A stretch of 31,954 nucleotides of DNA, from IMG/VR virus record IMGVR_UViG_3300008113_000540, positions 1 to 31,954 of that record. One strand, given 5' to 3'. This DNA is from a virus. A program made the position numbers and the translations under genes. How positions within the stretch are numbered: position 1 is the stretch's first letter; each line of letters starts with the position of its first letter. The notes beneath the pieces are model-generated. The model was not told the DNA's origin. It ran no database searches and saw only the letters and a list, made by a program, of their open reading frames with translations. Positions 1-8,952 of the stretch are shown here, in pieces.

Positions 1-1
1 C

Positions 2-394
2 GAAACGCGCACTTACGGTGGAGTTGATTACGACTTTGCCCCTCTTGGCGTTTCTGGTGGTGGCGGCAAGCAGGGCGGAGAACGCAGCAGGGGTGCGATC
101 GTATGTCCAGCCAACACCCTTGTCCAAAACATCTTCTGGCAAGCGGACTCCAGTAAGTGGCTGGTTGAGGTAACTTCAGTAGAGATTGACACTGAAACCG
201 ATCAAGAACTTACGCAGCTGACCAAGATGCTGTGGTCCTGCAGGGTTGAGGGTGCGGTTGAGATGGGCAGGCCGGGTCAATCTGTTCTTCAGCTTGCCAG
301 TCCACTTGATACTGTCAACGCTACAGTTGGTGGTAGACCGCTTTCACAGTCGCTTGTGGGAGCGCTGCCAACATCTGGAACCATTTCCGTATGA
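2..394 (+). CDS. Minor tail protein, L-like, 3' end only
   Basis: The window opens inside this frame, so only the last 130 residues are visible and the start lies to the left. The fragment is rich in Gly, Ser, Thr and Val, has a Gly-rich turn near its beginning, and ends with a segment (LVGALPTSGTISV) of the kind that closes lambda gpL/DUF1833-like tail proteins. Its stop overlaps the next ATG by four bases (ATGA). The order of this fragment, then a K-like and a J-like gene, matches the lambda L-K-I-J tail tip module, and that order is the main ground for the call. By analogy it would sit at the tail tip between tape measure and J-like hub. Without the N-terminus the family is not certain. 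Confidence 0.5.
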   Translation, partial: ETRTYGGVDYDFAPLGVSGGGGKQGGERSRGAIVCPANTLVQNIFWQADSSKWLVEVTSVEIDTETDQELTQLTKMLWSCRVEGAVEMGRPGQSVLQLASPLDTVNATVGGRPLSQSLVGALPTSGTISV

Positions 395-798
395 GCCTTC
401 ATCAGTATCTTGGACTGAAGCATGAGTTCTGGGCTGACCCGAAAGAAGGAAAAGCCGCAGATTGCTTGCTCCTCTGTTTCACCCTTCTCGATGAAGCCGG
501 AATCTACAGGCCAGAGATTGATCCTCGTTGGATGGACATGGCCGCTGCTGGACTCTGGGGTTCACTGGAGACGGCTTGGAATCATCACACCTGTCCAACT
601 GATGTTGTTGAGCAGGGCTGTGTAGCAATGACGCGGAACAGGGGAGCCGGCGGACACCCAAAGCTCGGGATCTCTACGGTACTTGAAAATAGCGGCAATC
701 TTGGTGTCGTTACAATTCACACAAGGAAAGGTGTTGTTTGGCTTCCTCTTACAACTCCCGGACTGCCAAAGTTCAACTTTCGCCGTTTTGTAAAGTGA
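391..798 (+). CDS. Tail assembly protein, NlpC/P60-like (K-like)
   Basis: This 135-residue protein has an Asp-Cys dipeptide at residues 24-25 (KAADCLLLCF). That is the place and shape of the catalytic Cys helix of NlpC/P60-type papain-fold peptidases found in phage tail assembly proteins (gpK, DUF6950-like). A candidate His lies in GVVTIHTRKG near residue 110, but it does not follow the usual GHVGI pattern, so activity is doubtful. It starts by ATGA overlap with the upstream tail gene and its TGA overlaps the GTG of the J-like gene, so three tail genes are translationally coupled. Family members help assemble the tail tip and may nick peptidoglycan. The call rests on the DC motif, the size and the position. 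Confidence 0.5.
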   Translation: MSLHQYLGLKHEFWADPKEGKAADCLLLCFTLLDEAGIYRPEIDPRWMDMAAAGLWGSLETAWNHHTCPTDVVEQGCVAMTRNRGAGGHPKLGISTVLENSGNLGVVTIHTRKGVVWLPLTTPGLPKFNFRRFVK

Positions 799-3700
799 AG
801 CCTCATCTCCTGCCGATGCACTATCGCCTCGGTCGCATCTTGGGGATCCGGCCGGAGGAGGTGAAGCGGTTCTACGCAGAGGCTGCCAAGAGGGCTGCCA
901 AAGGGCCTCGACCAGCCGTTGTGGCCGGCGAGCCCCTGGGAACGCTGGCTGTGATCTCCCTGGTCGCCTCGGCGATCTCCGTGGGGCTGACGATCATCGC
1001 CCAGTTCTTCCGGCCTGGGGAGGTGGAGCCAGCCCGGATCCAGAGCAGCGAGCGCCTGGGCAAGACGGTCAGCGATGTGCGCCGCTACGCCCCTCGGGAG
1101 GGCTTCGATTCGCTGCAGCAGCCGGCAGCGATCGGCCAGCCGATGCCGATGGTTTTCGCTCTGAAGGAGGTGATTGACGGCGAAACCTACGGTGGCATCC
1201 GCGTCAACATGGATCTACTGTGGAGTCAGCTGCAAACAAGCAATGGTCAGCAACTACTCCGTGCTGTTTTCCTTGCTGGCGATGGCGGAATTGCTGAACT
1301 TGACCCTAATGGTTTTGCTCTGGGCAATAATCTTCTGAATGCGTATAACATTGGACCAGGAACAGAATTAGGATCCTCGTACGTCATCTACTTCAGGCCG
1401 GATGGCGGCAGAATCACGTCTGAGGACAGAATTGCCGGCAGACTTGCAAATCTGGATCCGGGGAATGCTGAGAATCAGGGTGGCGACGATGTTTTTGCAG
1501 CTCGCTCTATTGACAGAGCATGGGCTGGTGACTTCTGTTCTGTCGTCAGACCCAGTTCAAATGCTGCTTTTGGCGTTTATTCTCCAATCGGCAACAATCT
1601 CGCTTATCGTATAAATCCTGTCATCAGGGCTCAGTACCAAGCTCAACTCATTCCAAAGGGTGATGATGGCGATGCTAAGGTTGTTTGTCAGATTGATGAT
1701 GTAGCAGCGGCGCAACGTGACAAAACACGCGCAGTCTACTCAACTCGATCTGGTTTCATCTCTGGCGACGCAAGCGCGATCGGCAACACACTGACATACG
1801 TTCTTGACAAGAGCAGCGATGTTGAAACTGACTTCAGCAAAGCGTTCAATGCTCAAGCATGGGATGTCAATGTTGAGGTTGAGCGAATTGGTGGGAGTGG
1901 GACAACCGTAAATGAATACAGATCAACCAATTCAACCACTGGACTTAGATCCACCGCTTTCAGTGGAAGCCTCTCGGCTCTTGAAGCTGGTATCCAATGG
2001 CTTGACTCGGGTGATCAGGTCGTACCGAATCCAATCGTCACCGTCACCCAGCAGTCCGGCAAGCGCGTAACACTCAGTACGCGACTTCAGTACAACGCTT
2101 CCGGGCTGACGAACGATCAGAAGAAGGCGCTGCTGTATTCAAGATTCAAGATTACATTCGTGAATGGGGCAGTTGACGATGACGAAGAGCCGTCAACTTA
2201 CTACCGCGTCAACGTTCAACAGGAAACCGACGTTGAAGCAAACTACGATGTCGACTTCATCAACCAGACATTCTCCGGCAATTACAGTTCAGCCTCAACT
2301 ATTTACGTTGTTGAATCAACCGCTGATTCAAGGGAAACGGTTCAAGCAACGCTAAATAAGGGTGAGCTTTACAGCGAGCCAGCCGCTGACATCGCTTCCG
2401 CCATCGCCGGAAAGCAAGAGCAGTGGGACGACGCAATTCAGATCGGCTCTCTTTACAAGTTCGGCACGGCTCTTGTCGTATGCACCGGGCGCAGCCCCGA
2501 AGGCGAGGTCTTCACTAGCGAGGCAAACTTCTCTGATCCTGGCTCACAAGATCCGCGCCCAGGTCAAAGCATTGAAGCCACGTTCACCGTTGTCAGACCC
2601 GGCGTCATTGATCTGACGACTATTTCCGACCTCCGTGTCAATGCGAACGTTGGCAGCAACATTGACCGCTACACGGCAACAAATTTCCCGCACCTGTTCA
2701 GGGTTTCAATTGCAACAATCACGACCACAAGGCCGACGCGCCTGATTGAAATCATCATCAGGAGCACTCTTGGCATCAGGATCAACAATCTGTGCAACTT
2801 CAGGGACACTATTTCCTACGGAGCTGCAGATAACAAGGCATGTCTTGACTACAGGGGCGACACGATCTCCAAGGGATCAACGCTCAAGCAATTCAACTAT
2901 ACGTCTGGAACGGTAACGACCGCTCAGATGCGGTACTCGTTCTTCAGGATTCGCGTCAGACCAAGCAGCAGCACTGGAGAATGGATCACCTTTCCCGAGT
3001 GCTATTGCATTCGTGGAATCAATCAACAAAGTCAGTTCAATACGGTCAGACTCCAGTTCCCAACCGTTGAACAGTGGGAAATTGAGTTTGAGCCGCTTTC
3101 TGGCTGGGAGATCAGATCTGGTAACGCTTCTGGCGCCTACGTCCTGATCGAAGATAAGCGGCAGGCGAATGGAAATCTGATCACCAGAGCGCACGAATCA
3201 GTTGTGCTGCAGGTTTATGGAAAAGAGGGTAACGGCAGTGACGTTGGCGTTGTCAACGATGGCGATGATCCGTTCCGGCTGCCAGCCGTCCACAAGGACC
3301 AGGCGCAGGGATACGGGAACCTTGGCTATGGATACACTGATGGCGTGCAGTTCGTCGATGAATTTGGCGCGCTAGCTGAAACATTCGTATTCCCTGAGGT
3401 TTCTTCAACGGCTGAGGGCGGACCGGAGCATGAAATCGTCTCCGTGACCGAGATCGTTCAGAACGAGACGCTGCCGCTCTACCCGGACATGGGCATTGTC
3501 GGCCTGAACCTCCTCCCTGGAAACACATTCCAGCAGCTGGGGCAGCTCTCTGGCTATGCGAACGCTGGCTATCCAGAGGCTCGCAGACTCCTGAATGACA
3601 TGACGCCGGGGCCGACGCACCTGTTCCCCGACATCGCTCTTGAGCTGTTCACCAATCCGGTCTACGGAACCGGCGATCAGGTCAGCGATGAGCAGATTGA

Positions 3701-4652
3701 CATTGATAGCTTCCGTGAATCAGCTCAGTGGTGCTACGACAACAGGTATTTCTGTGATCTCGTCTATCTCCCGACGAATATCAAGGAATGGGTAGCCAAG
3801 AAAGCGGAAGAGCACCTGCTGTATTTCATGGAGATTGATGGGCGTTACGTGCTGCGTCCCATGTTCCCGTACGTGGAGGGTGACCGAACCAACTGGAACG
3901 CACCCGTTGACATCAAGGGTGTATTCGGCCTGCTGCAAATGCGCAGCTTCTCATTCTCGGCGATTGACGAAGAGTCTCGTAGGTCGATCAAGGTTTCTGG
4001 TCGCTGGCGGGAAGAGCGGAAACTGAGCACGATCACGAATCCTGGGATCTTCCCTGTTGAGCGCGAGATTCTGTTGCGCGAAGCTGGTGCGCTTTCGTCG
4101 GAGGATGATCCGATCCAGTCGTTTGATCTATCAGATTTTGCGACAAACGAGAAGCACCTGATTGACTATCTGAAGATGAAGGCCCGTATTCGCAGGCTTT
4201 CAACACATGGCATTACAATGGAGTTGACGCAGGACTCGCTGCTCGCACCAATCAAGCCAGGCGACTATGTGCAAGTCCCTGTTGAAGTGACATTCTTCAA
4301 TGAATACAAGACTGGCATCGTTAAGAGCGATGGCCTTGTGATTTCCGTCACCGACATTGAGCCTGGAACTTATCAGGCGATGATCTGGGATGGCATCCTT
4401 GAAAGCGAGGTCACGGAATCTGAGTTGACGATCAACGAAGATGGCACGGCTTCACCATCTGGCATCATTTTCGTGATCAAGGAATCCGGCTCCGACTACA
4501 AGACCTACAGAATTCTGGACATTGATCCGGCCGAAAACAGCGGATTCATCGCAAATGCCATTGAGACTCCGACTGATGAAAATGGCAGGCTGATCTTGTC
4601 CCAGAATTGGGGAGGGCTGTCCACTGACGAAAACTGGGTGATTGAAAAATGA
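795..4652 (+). CDS. Tail tip / host-specificity protein, J-like hub
   Basis: A very long tail protein (1285 residues from GTG 795). I chose GTG 795 because it overlaps the upstream TGA as GTGA, the coupling used elsewhere in this block. An ATG at 738 would add 19 residues and overlap the previous gene by 61 bases. Near residues 50-72 there is a hydrophobic stretch (LAVISLVASAISVGLTII). The middle is long and beta-rich. The region around residues 990-1200 (YLPTNIKEWVAKKAEE, then YVLRPMFPYVEGD, then KARIRRLSTHG) resembles the phage-tail_3 hub domain of J-like proteins. Such proteins form the central hub below the tail tube and often carry receptor-binding parts. The first 300 bases or so are clearly more GC-rich than the rest of the gene. 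Confidence 0.7.
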   Translation: MKPHLLPMHYRLGRILGIRPEEVKRFYAEAAKRAAKGPRPAVVAGEPLGTLAVISLVASAISVGLTIIAQFFRPGEVEPARIQSSERLGKTVSDVRRYAPREGFDSLQQPAAIGQPMPMVFALKEVIDGETYGGIRVNMDLLWSQLQTSNGQQLLRAVFLAGDGGIAELDPNGFALGNNLLNAYNIGPGTELGSSYVIYFRPDGGRITSEDRIAGRLANLDPGNAENQGGDDVFAARSIDRAWAGDFCSVVRPSSNAAFGVYSPIGNNLAYRINPVIRAQYQAQLIPKGDDGDAKVVCQIDDVAAAQRDKTRAVYSTRSGFISGDASAIGNTLTYVLDKSSDVETDFSKAFNAQAWDVNVEVERIGGSGTTVNEYRSTNSTTGLRSTAFSGSLSALEAGIQWLDSGDQVVPNPIVTVTQQSGKRVTLSTRLQYNASGLTNDQKKALLYSRFKITFVNGAVDDDEEPSTYYRVNVQQETDVEANYDVDFINQTFSGNYSSASTIYVVESTADSRETVQATLNKGELYSEPAADIASAIAGKQEQWDDAIQIGSLYKFGTALVVCTGRSPEGEVFTSEANFSDPGSQDPRPGQSIEATFTVVRPGVIDLTTISDLRVNANVGSNIDRYTATNFPHLFRVSIATITTTRPTRLIEIIIRSTLGIRINNLCNFRDTISYGAADNKACLDYRGDTISKGSTLKQFNYTSGTVTTAQMRYSFFRIRVRPSSSTGEWITFPECYCIRGINQQSQFNTVRLQFPTVEQWEIEFEPLSGWEIRSGNASGAYVLIEDKRQANGNLITRAHESVVLQVYGKEGNGSDVGVVNDGDDPFRLPAVHKDQAQGYGNLGYGYTDGVQFVDEFGALAETFVFPEVSSTAEGGPEHEIVSVTEIVQNETLPLYPDMGIVGLNLLPGNTFQQLGQLSGYANAGYPEARRLLNDMTPGPTHLFPDIALELFTNPVYGTGDQVSDEQIDIDSFRESAQWCYDNRYFCDLVYLPTNIKEWVAKKAEEHLLYFMEIDGRYVLRPMFPYVEGDRTNWNAPVDIKGVFGLLQMRSFSFSAIDEESRRSIKVSGRWREERKLSTITNPGIFPVEREILLREAGALSSEDDPIQSFDLSDFATNEKHLIDYLKMKARIRRLSTHGITMELTQDSLLAPIKPGDYVQVPVEVTFFNEYKTGIVKSDGLVISVTDIEPGTYQAMIWDGILESEVTESELTINEDGTASPSGIIFVIKESGSDYKTYRILDIDPAENSGFIANAIETPTDENGRLILSQNWGGLSTDENWVIEK

Positions 4653-6019
4653 ACTTCGTACAGTTCCCAGACATCACCCCTTCGTCAATGGATTTTGTGG
4701 CCCCGCGCTTTCCGGTGGGGTCCGATACAAGTCTTGGCGGCGTTTCGTCAAGACGCAAGTTTGGCAATCGTCAATACGATGGCAGGCTTACAGTTGAATT
4801 CAGGAATATCTCGAACTATCTGTGCGCCCAGGTGCTGCTCACCTGCATCAACTCAAGGGGACTTGCGCCGATTGCCTTTTACGAAAGCTTTTTTCGTGGT
4901 GCTGGTGATGACCTGAGGCTGTTTCTTGATGGCTCGGCCTATCCTGGGCTTCTCTGGTACTTTATTGAAGACTCCCCACCACGTATCAATCGCGTGGAGG
5001 GTGGCGCAGAAGTATCAAATATGTCGATGGAGCTGGCGGCTCGGCTCATGCCGGACTCCACCGGTTCATCGACCACGCCGATCCTGCCGGCCCCTCTGCC
5101 AACGCCAGGAGGCCCTGGAGGCGGCACGGTCCAGCCGACCCAGTACGTCACCAGCGTCAGCGCCGAAGCACCCCTCAGCTCGACCGGGGGCACCAATCCG
5201 GTGCTCTCCCTGCCCATGGCCACCCAGACGGCCGATGGCGGGATGTCGAAGAACGATAAGTTGAAGCTGGACAACATTGAAGTTGGCGCACAGCCGAATG
5301 TTCCAACAAACCTTGCCTATACGCCGTCAACAAGGCTGCTTGCAAGTAGCACTGGCGATGATGTTACGCTGCCGCTTGTATCTAGCGCTGACCCCGGCCT
5401 TGCACCGTCTTCTGGTGGTGGCACTACCAATTTCCTGAGAGCAGATGGCACATGGGCGGCGCCTCCGCAATCTTCTACTGATCTGTCATATACACCGTCA
5501 ATCAGGCTACTTCAGAGCAGCACCGGCAATGATGCGACACTCCCACTTGTTTCCAGTGGCGATGCCGGTCTTGCACCCGCAAGCGGTGGCGGAACATCAA
5601 ACTATCTGAGGGCCGATGGTACGTGGGCTCAGCCGCCTGGAACCGGTGTTTCAGCGGGTACGCTTACGCATACGACAGGATCGCTTGCAGCTGGCGCCAG
5701 CGCAGACTTCACGCTGTCAAGCAACAGCCTGTTTCAGCTGCTGAGCCTTACTGCATCCACTCCAGCTTGGATTAGAGTGTACGGGACCAGTGCTGCACGC
5801 GCCGCTGATGCAAGAACAAATCCAGGCGGCACACTGCCGTTAGCTGGTAGCGAGTATTACGCAGAACTTGTAACCACGGCGACACCACAAACCATCCGAC
5901 TCTCGCCAGTCCCACTCGTTCAGCCGACAGCTGGCCTTGTGTACCTCAGGGTTCAGAATACTGATACAGTGACCAGGGCGCTGGCCCTTCAGTTCTCAAT
6001 TCTTTCCTTCAACAGCTGA
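4649..6019 (+). CDS. Tail fibre protein with two 52-residue repeats
   Basis: 456 residues, starting by ATGA overlap with the J-like gene. Residues 1-140 form a compact virion-attachment-like domain. Residues 140-185 are a Pro/Gly/Thr-rich linker. Then comes a collar motif common in fibres (KLDNIEVGAQPNVPTN) and two tandem 52-residue units, each ending GGGT-N-LRADGTWA-PP. Residues from about 335 to the end are a beta-rich tip. The same collar and unit recur once in the 827-residue fibre at 14,244. Fibre proteins of this layout are trimeric adhesins or receptor-binding proteins, so a role in host recognition is inferred. The linker DNA is more GC-rich than its surroundings. Confidence 0.7.
   Translation: MNFVQFPDITPSSMDFVAPRFPVGSDTSLGGVSSRRKFGNRQYDGRLTVEFRNISNYLCAQVLLTCINSRGLAPIAFYESFFRGAGDDLRLFLDGSAYPGLLWYFIEDSPPRINRVEGGAEVSNMSMELAARLMPDSTGSSTTPILPAPLPTPGGPGGGTVQPTQYVTSVSAEAPLSSTGGTNPVLSLPMATQTADGGMSKNDKLKLDNIEVGAQPNVPTNLAYTPSTRLLASSTGDDVTLPLVSSADPGLAPSSGGGTTNFLRADGTWAAPPQSSTDLSYTPSIRLLQSSTGNDATLPLVSSGDAGLAPASGGGTSNYLRADGTWAQPPGTGVSAGTLTHTTGSLAAGASADFTLSSNSLFQLLSLTASTPAWIRVYGTSAARAADARTNPGGTLPLAGSEYYAELVTTATPQTIRLSPVPLVQPTAGLVYLRVQNTDTVTRALALQFSILSFNS
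5312..5638 (+). repeat. Two 156-bp fibre repeat units
   Basis: Unit 1 spans 5312-5467 and unit 2 spans 5483-5638, both exactly 156 bases and in frame. The protein of each unit runs from YTPS-RLL-SSTG-D to LRADGTWA-PP. The DNA copies have diverged at many third positions, so they are old or under codon drift. A third unit of the same length lies at 15,558-15,713 in the other long fibre gene. Confidence 0.8.
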
Positions 6020-6021
6020 TC

Positions 6022-7041
6022 ATGCCAGTCACCAAGCAGACCTATTCACTTACGGCCACTTGGACTGCAACACAGCTTGCAGATGCGTTCAGGTCTGCCT
6101 TTATTGATGCTGGTTTGATGTCGGACTGGCACTCAGCCTTTACGTCTGGCAGCACTCTAAACAGAGTTCTCAGAATTACATACTCAGCCGGAAAGGTTTA
6201 CGGAGACTGCTTCTACTGGTTCCAGTTTACAACTGCTGGGTTTTGGTTTCAAGTTACAACTGGATGGAATACTTCAACAAATGTTCCGACTGGAACCCTA
6301 TGGCTTGATTTTTTCTCGAATACTACCAGCTCTCCATCTGGAAGGCAGATGCACTCTGGCAGCATGTCCACTGCAACTAACGCAGAACTTTTGCGTTACA
6401 CATCTCAGGTAAATAATACGCATTCTTACTTTGTGCTCAAGCAAAGCACAACGCAAAATATTGTATTTACTATCTCACATCCAAGCCATCAGGTGGCTAG
6501 CTGGATGGATCTTGATAAAACGTTTTTCTCGCATTTCATTACTCCAGTAATCTCCACCTCAAACGCAAGTCAAACACTCTCATTCAATTCATTGTTTACA
6601 TTGAGAAGATCTTATGGAGCTGGATCAATTATTGCTGGAACGACTAGCTCTGGGGCTGATTTCAGTACGTGCGTGTCAAGCTACTCAATCCCAGGAAGAT
6701 CAACAAACTATGTAAGCAGCCTGCCAATTCCCATGACTTACGCAGGTGGAAACTCTACAGCGTTTTCCCTGCTCATACCAAATGCGGTAGCTTCTGGAAA
6801 TCCGGCTTACACAAGCAACTACAATCCGATTGTAACCGGAGTCCCCTACTCTTTTTACATGAACAATTCACAGCTCCCATCAGATTTTGGGATTATTCCA
6901 ACATACGTGAATAACACACTTGGGATTGGCGATACCTTCGTGGTAACAGCTGGAGTTGAAGAATGGGAAATTCTTCTCAGGCTGAACGGTAGTGGCGCCA
7001 ACACGTCGGCCTCCATGGCTTTTGGGGCAAGGATTATCTGA
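6022..7041 (+). CDS. Virion protein, probable fibre/tail-tip subunit
   Basis: 339 residues, Ser/Thr/Asn-rich with many aromatic residues and almost no charged clusters, which is typical of beta-structured virion surface proteins. The end (VVTAGVEEWEILLRLNGSG, then SMAFGARII) looks like the C-terminal strand pattern of cyanophage structural proteins. The ATG is two bases after the upstream fibre stop, and its TGA shares a base with the next ATG. I do not recognise a named domain. A fibre or tail-tip adhesin role is inferred from position and composition only. Confidence 0.55.
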   Translation: MPVTKQTYSLTATWTATQLADAFRSAFIDAGLMSDWHSAFTSGSTLNRVLRITYSAGKVYGDCFYWFQFTTAGFWFQVTTGWNTSTNVPTGTLWLDFFSNTTSSPSGRQMHSGSMSTATNAELLRYTSQVNNTHSYFVLKQSTTQNIVFTISHPSHQVASWMDLDKTFFSHFITPVISTSNASQTLSFNSLFTLRRSYGAGSIIAGTTSSGADFSTCVSSYSIPGRSTNYVSSLPIPMTYAGGNSTAFSLLIPNAVASGNPAYTSNYNPIVTGVPYSFYMNNSQLPSDFGIIPTYVNNTLGIGDTFVVTAGVEEWEILLRLNGSGANTSASMAFGARII

Positions 7042-7277
7042 TGGCGATATTTAACCAGGATCCACCGAATCAGGCTACGACTTCGCTTTCAGCTTCAAGT
7101 GTGTCACTTGTTAGCGGAAGCACTGAAGGAACAGTGCGTGTAAACTACAAACGCTTTCAGCAAGATGGAACGGGGCCAACCTACTTTATGAACATTGAAA
7201 TCTCCGGTAGCGGTGGCGGTGGAGGAGGTGGCTCAGTTCCAACAACTGGCCAGATATGGCCAAGGGGGCTCAACTAG
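7041..7277 (+). CDS. Small virion-associated protein with Gly-rich tail
   Basis: 78 residues starting at TGATG overlap with the previous gene. The N-terminal two thirds is Ser/Thr-rich and beta-like. The C-terminus has a run of seven glycines (SGSGGGGGGGS) followed by a short hydrophobic end (GQIWPRGLN). Gly-rich ends of this kind occur in phage fibre tips and small structural proteins. No family recognised; coupling to the neighbour suggests it is co-translated with it. Confidence 0.5.
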   Translation: MAIFNQDPPNQATTSLSASSVSLVSGSTEGTVRVNYKRFQQDGTGPTYFMNIEISGSGGGGGGGSVPTTGQIWPRGLN

Positions 7278-7331
7278 CTGTTAGCCAGCTTTGACCAAGG
7301 GCGGTAGAATGAGGCAAAGTATTCAAGTCCA
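7273..7331 (+). promoter_or_regulatory. Possible hairpin and TAGAAT box before tail-tube-like gene
   Basis: This gap holds a small hairpin (AGCTG 7276-7280 pairing with CAGCT 7286-7290) and a -10-like TAGAAT at 7305-7310. A TTGACC at 7291 is too close (8 bases) to act as its -35, so a sigma-70 promoter is not established. The TAGAAT hexamer also occurs in the gaps at 14,236 and 20,599. Confidence 0.3.
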
Positions 7332-7733
7332 ATGGGCATTGCAACCGGCGCAGACGCATACGTCTACTGGAACGGCCAGCATGTCGGCAGCTTCATTTCT
7401 GCTGAACAGCCAACCGAGAAGCCCGCACTTGAAACTACGGCGCTTGGTGCCAGCGATCGAACATACGTCAGCAGCAAGCTGAGGAATAACACGTTTTCTG
7501 GTACACTGTTTTACGATCCATCTGATTCGGTTGCTGCAGGACTGATCAACGCCATTGATCAAAACAACACGACCGATGGTACGCTGAAGATTGAGTGGAT
7601 CAAGAATACCAGCAACGGCTCGCGTGAAGGAACGGCAATCATCACCTCTCGCGGTGCATCTGTTTCTGTTGGTGATCTGCTGCGCATCAGCATCTCGATT
7701 CAGTTCAGCGGTCCTATCACCGGTTCCTTCTGA
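7332..7733 (+). CDS. Tail-tube-like protein
   Basis: 133 residues. The layout is that of a small phage tail tube protein: a short N-terminal strand (GADAYVYWNGQHVGSF), a central ETTALGASDR...FSGTLFYDP segment, a helix (SVAAGLINAIDQ) and two C-terminal strands ending SIQFSGPITGSF. Tube proteins stack as hexamers to form the tail channel and normally lie upstream of the tape measure gene. Here the gene lies downstream of the tail tip and fibres, so it could be a second tube paralogue, a decoration protein or a tail terminator. Its stop overlaps the next ATG by one base. Fold assignment is from pattern, not alignment. Confidence 0.5.
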   Translation: MGIATGADAYVYWNGQHVGSFISAEQPTEKPALETTALGASDRTYVSSKLRNNTFSGTLFYDPSDSVAAGLINAIDQNNTTDGTLKIEWIKNTSNGSREGTAIITSRGASVSVGDLLRISISIQFSGPITGSF

Positions 7734-8893
7734 TGTCTGTCATTCTTGGCTACGGCGGCTATGTGCAGCTCAGCCGGGAATGGCCTGAGCCCACCGTTTT
7801 CCCGCAGTCCAGCAGGGCTGGATCCAATGCGATCTTCTGCCAAGACAAGGCTTTCTGGACCGGCCAGAGAGTCCTGATCTATTCGTACCTCGGCTTTCCT
7901 GTAAGAACCTCCAGCCAGCAATACGCCCCGTGTCCAGAAGGGCACAGATTTTGGGGTGGCAGTAGCTGGGCACAGGGGCCTGAAACCGCTCACAGGGGAA
8001 GCGGAAACACGATTTTCTGGAAGTCAGACGTTGCACCGCTGATGGTCAATCCAGGGACACCTGGTGATCCAGCCGATGACTTCATTGTTCCTGGCACGCT
8101 TCAGGATCCCGCTGACGACTTCTTCGCTTACACGATTTCCGCCGGTTTTTGGGAAACGCAGCTGACGACAGGTTTTGACCGGGTGATTGAAGCCTACGTC
8201 AATCGTGATCAGCTTGATCGCATTACTTTTTATACCTCTGAAAACGGAGCGATCAATAGAAGTCCAGACCAGTTAATCACTTTCTCAAATGTTGACTACA
8301 AAAATCTGCTGATTGCTCCCTACAGCTCGTCAACCGACTACCAAATTGCGTTTGAAGCTCTTGGAGAGTTTCTGTTTGAGGAAATGCCTCAACGAGAGCA
8401 GGGGGCAAGCGCTTATATCGACCTACCGGAAGAAATGACAAGCGTTGCCGATGACCCGGAGCAGCGTGGCTGGTCGATTCTTGTTGGCTGCCGCGAATGG
8501 ACGCTGCAAACCGATCCAACAGTTCTCGACACGACTGCTATTGGCGAAGACTTTGGTGATAGCGTCAAAGATGTGGTCAGGGGATCTGGAAGCTTCAATG
8601 GATTCATACCTGTCAGCAATCCAGGCTCTGGCAGTTTTGATGCAAGAGGCTTCATCAGGTTGATGTTGATGACCGAAACTGGATCAAAGGCAAGAGTCCG
8701 CCTTCGCGTTCAGGATCAGCGATCCGTTGGTTGCGAGAAAGAGGATGCCGTATGGATTGAAGCCGACATTCTGCTTGGCCCCGGTGAAATCGGAGCTTCC
8801 GTAGACGAAGCGATCAACTACTCTTCTCAGTTCGTCGTCGTCAAGGATAAAGATGGAATTGGCATCAAGCCATTGATCGGCCCCTTCTCCTAG
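7733..8893 (+). CDS. Virion protein with tail-tube-like C-terminal half
   Basis: 386 residues. Residues 1-110 are a Trp/Cys-containing N-terminal part beginning MSVILGYGGYVQLSREW. The second half (from about residue 245, REWTLQTDPTVLDTTAIGED) repeats the logic of the preceding 133-residue protein: a TT-x-GxxxxD segment, a GSGSFNGF strand, a helix (GFIRLMLM) and two strands ending IGIKPLIGPFS. I infer a duplicated tube-like fold with an extra N-terminal domain. It is co-translated with its neighbour and the two may act together, for example as tube plus decoration. No catalytic motif seen. Confidence 0.5.
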   Translation: MSVILGYGGYVQLSREWPEPTVFPQSSRAGSNAIFCQDKAFWTGQRVLIYSYLGFPVRTSSQQYAPCPEGHRFWGGSSWAQGPETAHRGSGNTIFWKSDVAPLMVNPGTPGDPADDFIVPGTLQDPADDFFAYTISAGFWETQLTTGFDRVIEAYVNRDQLDRITFYTSENGAINRSPDQLITFSNVDYKNLLIAPYSSSTDYQIAFEALGEFLFEEMPQREQGASAYIDLPEEMTSVADDPEQRGWSILVGCREWTLQTDPTVLDTTAIGEDFGDSVKDVVRGSGSFNGFIPVSNPGSGSFDARGFIRLMLMTETGSKARVRLRVQDQRSVGCEKEDAVWIEADILLGPGEIGASVDEAINYSSQFVVVKDKDGIGIKPLIGPFS

Positions 8894-8952
8894 ACTTGCC
8901 AACTGGCTCAATCTCAGCGCATCTACACTGTGCGTATTGACGCGCTTGTGCT

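Noticed and set aside
738-794. ATG 738 as start of the J-like tail gene
   Set aside because: Would overlap the preceding gene by 61 bases; the GTGA overlap at 795 matches the coupling of neighbouring genes.
7291-7310. TTGACC followed by TAGAAT as a sigma-70 promoter
   Set aside because: The spacer is only eight bases, far from the 16-18 needed.
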